Shown: one piece after another, positions 62,111 through 64,000 of the stretch
Position numbering within the stretch: position 1 is the stretch's first letter
Layout: each line of letters starts with the position of its first letter
Source of the DNA: Marivirga salinae
GTDB lineage: Bacteria; Bacteroidota; Bacteroidia; Cytophagales; Cyclobacteriaceae
DNA length: 64,000 bases
Reading direction: 5' to 3'
Assembly: GCF_030503855.1 (NCBI RefSeq)
Contig: NZ_CP129971.1
Coordinates: 2,232,001 to 2,296,000, forward strand
Notes under the pieces: generated by a model
Told to the model about the DNA's origin: nothing
Database searches by the model: none
What the model saw: the letters and a program-made list of their open reading frames with translations, nothing else
Translations under genes and position numbers: made by a program

Positions 62111-64000
62111 ATGAAATACACTCTAATTTTATTCTTATCATTTCTTATTTTAAATCCAGTTTTTGCTCAAAATGCAATTGTAGAAGGAATAATTTCTGAT
62201 CCTGATTCAGGTAAAGTAATTCCTTTTGCTCAAGTCGCATTTTATCAAAGTGATAGCCAATCGCCTGTTACAGGAGCTACTACTGATGAAAGCGGAAGTT
62301 TTAATATTTCAATTGAGCCTGGTGATTATAGAATGATAGTTTCATTTGTTGGGTACCAAGATTTTGAACAAAAAATTACCGTTCACGAAGGTGGTGTGAA
62401 TTTGGGTGATATAGAACTTTCAGTTGAAGAGGAAATTATGGACGAAGTAGTAGTGGAAGGAAACGAAGTAAGACGACCTGTAATGACTACTATGGAAGGA
62501 ATGGAAATTAAACCTGATGAAACAATAGCAAATGTAGGAGGTACGCTTTTAGATATTTTAAGAAATACGCCTTCCGTAAATGTATCAGATGACGGAAGTG
62601 TATCTTTAAGAGGTAGTGGAAGTACAAATGTGTTAATTGATGGAAGAAACTCAGCTTTAGCTACTGATTTAGAGCAAATTCCAGCAAGTGCAATTGAAAC
62701 GGTAGAAATTATAAATAATCCCAATGCAAAATATGATGCATCTGCAGATGGTGGGGTAATTAATATCAAATTGAAAAGAGGTGAAGAGTTAGGGACTAAT
62801 GCGCGAGCTGAATTGACAATGGGAACTCGAATGCGTACAAATGCCAGTGTGAATTTATCTCAAAGAACTGCTAGATATGCCATTTATGGAGGATACAGCT
62901 ATAGAAAGTGGCCTAGAGTAGGAAGTAGGGAAACAGAAAGAAGAAGTACATTTAACGGAGAAAACGAATTATTTCGTCAAGAGCAAGAAGGTAGAAATGA
63001 AGACTCAGAACATACAGTTAACTATGGCGGAGATTATTTCTGGGGACAGAATAAATTAAGTATTGAAGGAGTATTTAATACTGAAGATGAAAGTGATTAT
63101 GAGTCGAGCAAGGCTTTTATTCAAAATCTAGATAATGATGAATTTTCGACTAGATACGTGAGAAACAATAATGAAACAGAGCAGAATTACACTTATGATA
63201 ATGCTTTAATATATGAAAGAGATTTTGATGATAAGGATAAATTTTTTAGAGCATTAGCTAGCGTTTCCATCAGAGATCAAGTTGAGAATCAAAAAATCGA
63301 TATTTATAATAATACATTAGAAGATGAAGGAAGAGATCCTAATAGAATTGAGGGAAGTACAACGGATGAGTTTAGAAATACTTCTGTCATCCAATTAGAT
63401 TATGCAACACCTGTTTTAGGTGGATTGATAGAAACTGGTTATAAGTCTATTTTTAGAAAATTTGATAACGATTATAAATATGGATTAGGGAATCCGCAAT
63501 CAGAAAATTTTCAATCATACGACAGTATTAGTAATCGCTTTATTTATCAAGATCAGATACATGCCCTTTATGCTATATATTCTGACAGTATACCAAATTT
63601 CAATTATGCTGTTGGTTTAAGAGCCGAGCAAACATTACTGGAAAATGAATTGTTGAATGTGGAAAATTCATTAGTCGCAGTAGAAGACTTAAATAACAAT
63701 CAACGTTATCTTGATTTCTTTCCAAGTGTGCAGTTAGCATATCACCTGAATGATCATCATATTTTAAAATCAACTTACTCCAGAAGGATAGATAGACCGA
63801 ATGGATGGAGTTTAAATCCATTTCCAGATTTTGCAGATTCATTGAATGTGAGGGTAGGAGCGCCTAATCTTCAACCTGAATATATAAATTCTTTTGAATT
63901 GGGTCATATGTATCAAAAGGGAGGATTTACCTTGACTACTAATGCTTTTTATAGAAGAATCAATGGGCAGGTAGATTGGATTGTGAGGGTTGAAGATGGT
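62111..64000 (+). CDS. Outer-membrane beta-barrel TonB-dependent receptor, 3' end cut by window edge
   Basis: About 630 codons are visible from ATG 62111 with no stop. A signal peptide (ending NPVFAQ) precedes a carboxypeptidase-like regulatory domain (about 22-105; AIVEGIISDPDSGKVIPFAQV) and a plug (GGTLLDILRNTPSVNVSDDGSV, VLIDGRNSA, IETVEIINNPNAKYDASADGGVINI). Barrel strands of the PF14905 type (YSRRIDRPNGWSLNPFPDF) follow. It resembles the TonB-receptor-like outer-membrane family with unknown ligand. The carboxy-terminal barrel strands lie past the window. Confidence 0.9.
   Translation, partial: MKYTLILFLSFLILNPVFAQNAIVEGIISDPDSGKVIPFAQVAFYQSDSQSPVTGATTDESGSFNISIEPGDYRMIVSFVGYQDFEQKITVHEGGVNLGDIELSVEEEIMDEVVVEGNEVRRPVMTTMEGMEIKPDETIANVGGTLLDILRNTPSVNVSDDGSVSLRGSGSTNVLIDGRNSALATDLEQIPASAIETVEIINNPNAKYDASADGGVINIKLKRGEELGTNARAELTMGTRMRTNASVNLSQRTARYAIYGGYSYRKWPRVGSRETERRSTFNGENELFRQEQEGRNEDSEHTVNYGGDYFWGQNKLSIEGVFNTEDESDYESSKAFIQNLDNDEFSTRYVRNNNETEQNYTYDNALIYERDFDDKDKFFRALASVSIRDQVENQKIDIYNNTLEDEGRDPNRIEGSTTDEFRNTSVIQLDYATPVLGGLIETGYKSIFRKFDNDYKYGLGNPQSENFQSYDSISNRFIYQDQIHALYAIYSDSIPNFNYAVGLRAEQTLLENELLNVENSLVAVEDLNNNQRYLDFFPSVQLAYHLNDHHILKSTYSRRIDRPNGWSLNPFPDFADSLNVRVGAPNLQPEYINSFELGHMYQKGGFTLTTNAFYRRINGQVDWIVRVEDG

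Noticed and set aside
1-64000. CRISPR array, prophage or integrase, rRNA operon, type IX sorting domains on the S8 protease or FN3 lipoprotein
   Set aside because: No regularly spaced repeats, phage genes or rRNA were found, and both proteins end without a recognisable sorting domain.

Overview
The window is an AT-rich chromosomal segment of a Bacteroidota bacterium, most likely a free-living, Marivirga-like member of the Cytophagales (lineage inferred, not proven). Evidence is the density of families largely confined to this phylum (DUF3078, DUF4301, DUF2851, DUF4494, the PF14121-type putative porin, a two-component propeller sensor kinase, a beta-barrel-type TonB receptor), promoters of the TTG-N17-20-TAnnTTTG type, and a near absence of Shine-Dalgarno sequences. 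No prophage, integrase, transposase, CRISPR array or rRNA operon was seen. Most of the window is ordinary core chromosome.

Layout. 1-8.5 kb: partial hldD (LPS heptose epimerase), a pterin synthase, dnaX split by a ten-A run, a DUF3078 protein, a lone response regulator, and a cell-wall/periplasm cluster (MltD-like transglycosylase, O-methyltransferase, M16 peptidase). 8.6-16.7 kb: glycosyltransferase and glycogen/alpha-glucan block: GT4, degenerate GH57, second GT4, GH31 alpha-glucosidase and, divergently, a eukaryotic-type GT3 glycogen synthase. 16.7-30.9 kb: housekeeping (DUF4301, zinc-ribbon/Nif3 pair, lpxK, porin, miaE, SpmA-SpmB fusion, DUF2851, NeuD-like acyltransferase, trhO, nucleoside phosphorylase). 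31-41.3 kb: large propeller sensor kinase, DUF2157-like membrane protein, THUMP methyltransferase, DUF547, and a FAD oxidoreductase plus membrane 2x[4Fe-4S] protein pair. 41.4-45.3 kb: two tail-to-tail toxin-antitoxin modules, hutG-hutI (histidine degradation), and a four-helix-bundle gene bracketed by inverted low-complexity repeats. 45.3-50.8 kb: asnS, rpoN, PAP2-like membrane protein, enoyl-CoA hydratase family protein, outer-membrane barrel. 50.9-64 kb: tRNA-Arg(ACG), TlpA-like lipoprotein, S8 protease, aminopeptidase P, two DUF6624-type proteins, a cyclase-family hydrolase, two lipoproteins (one with FN3 domains), alpha/beta hydrolase, DinB, RidA, and the 5' part of a TonB-dependent receptor.

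The observations most worth following are: (1) dnaX is read in two frames joined at T4-A10-G, predicting a 369-aa gamma-like form and a 562-aa tau, with no ribosomal pausing signals visible, which points to transcriptional slippage; the ATPase domain also lacks the usual zinc-module cysteines; (2) the GH57 homologue in the glucan operon has lost the HQP motif and the catalytic glutamate; (3) the four-helix-bundle gene sits in a roughly 590-bp cassette with inverted repeats and two palindromes in its upstream region; (4) paired redox and toxin-antitoxin modules; (5) short GC-rich palindromic intergenic elements unlike the surrounding DNA.
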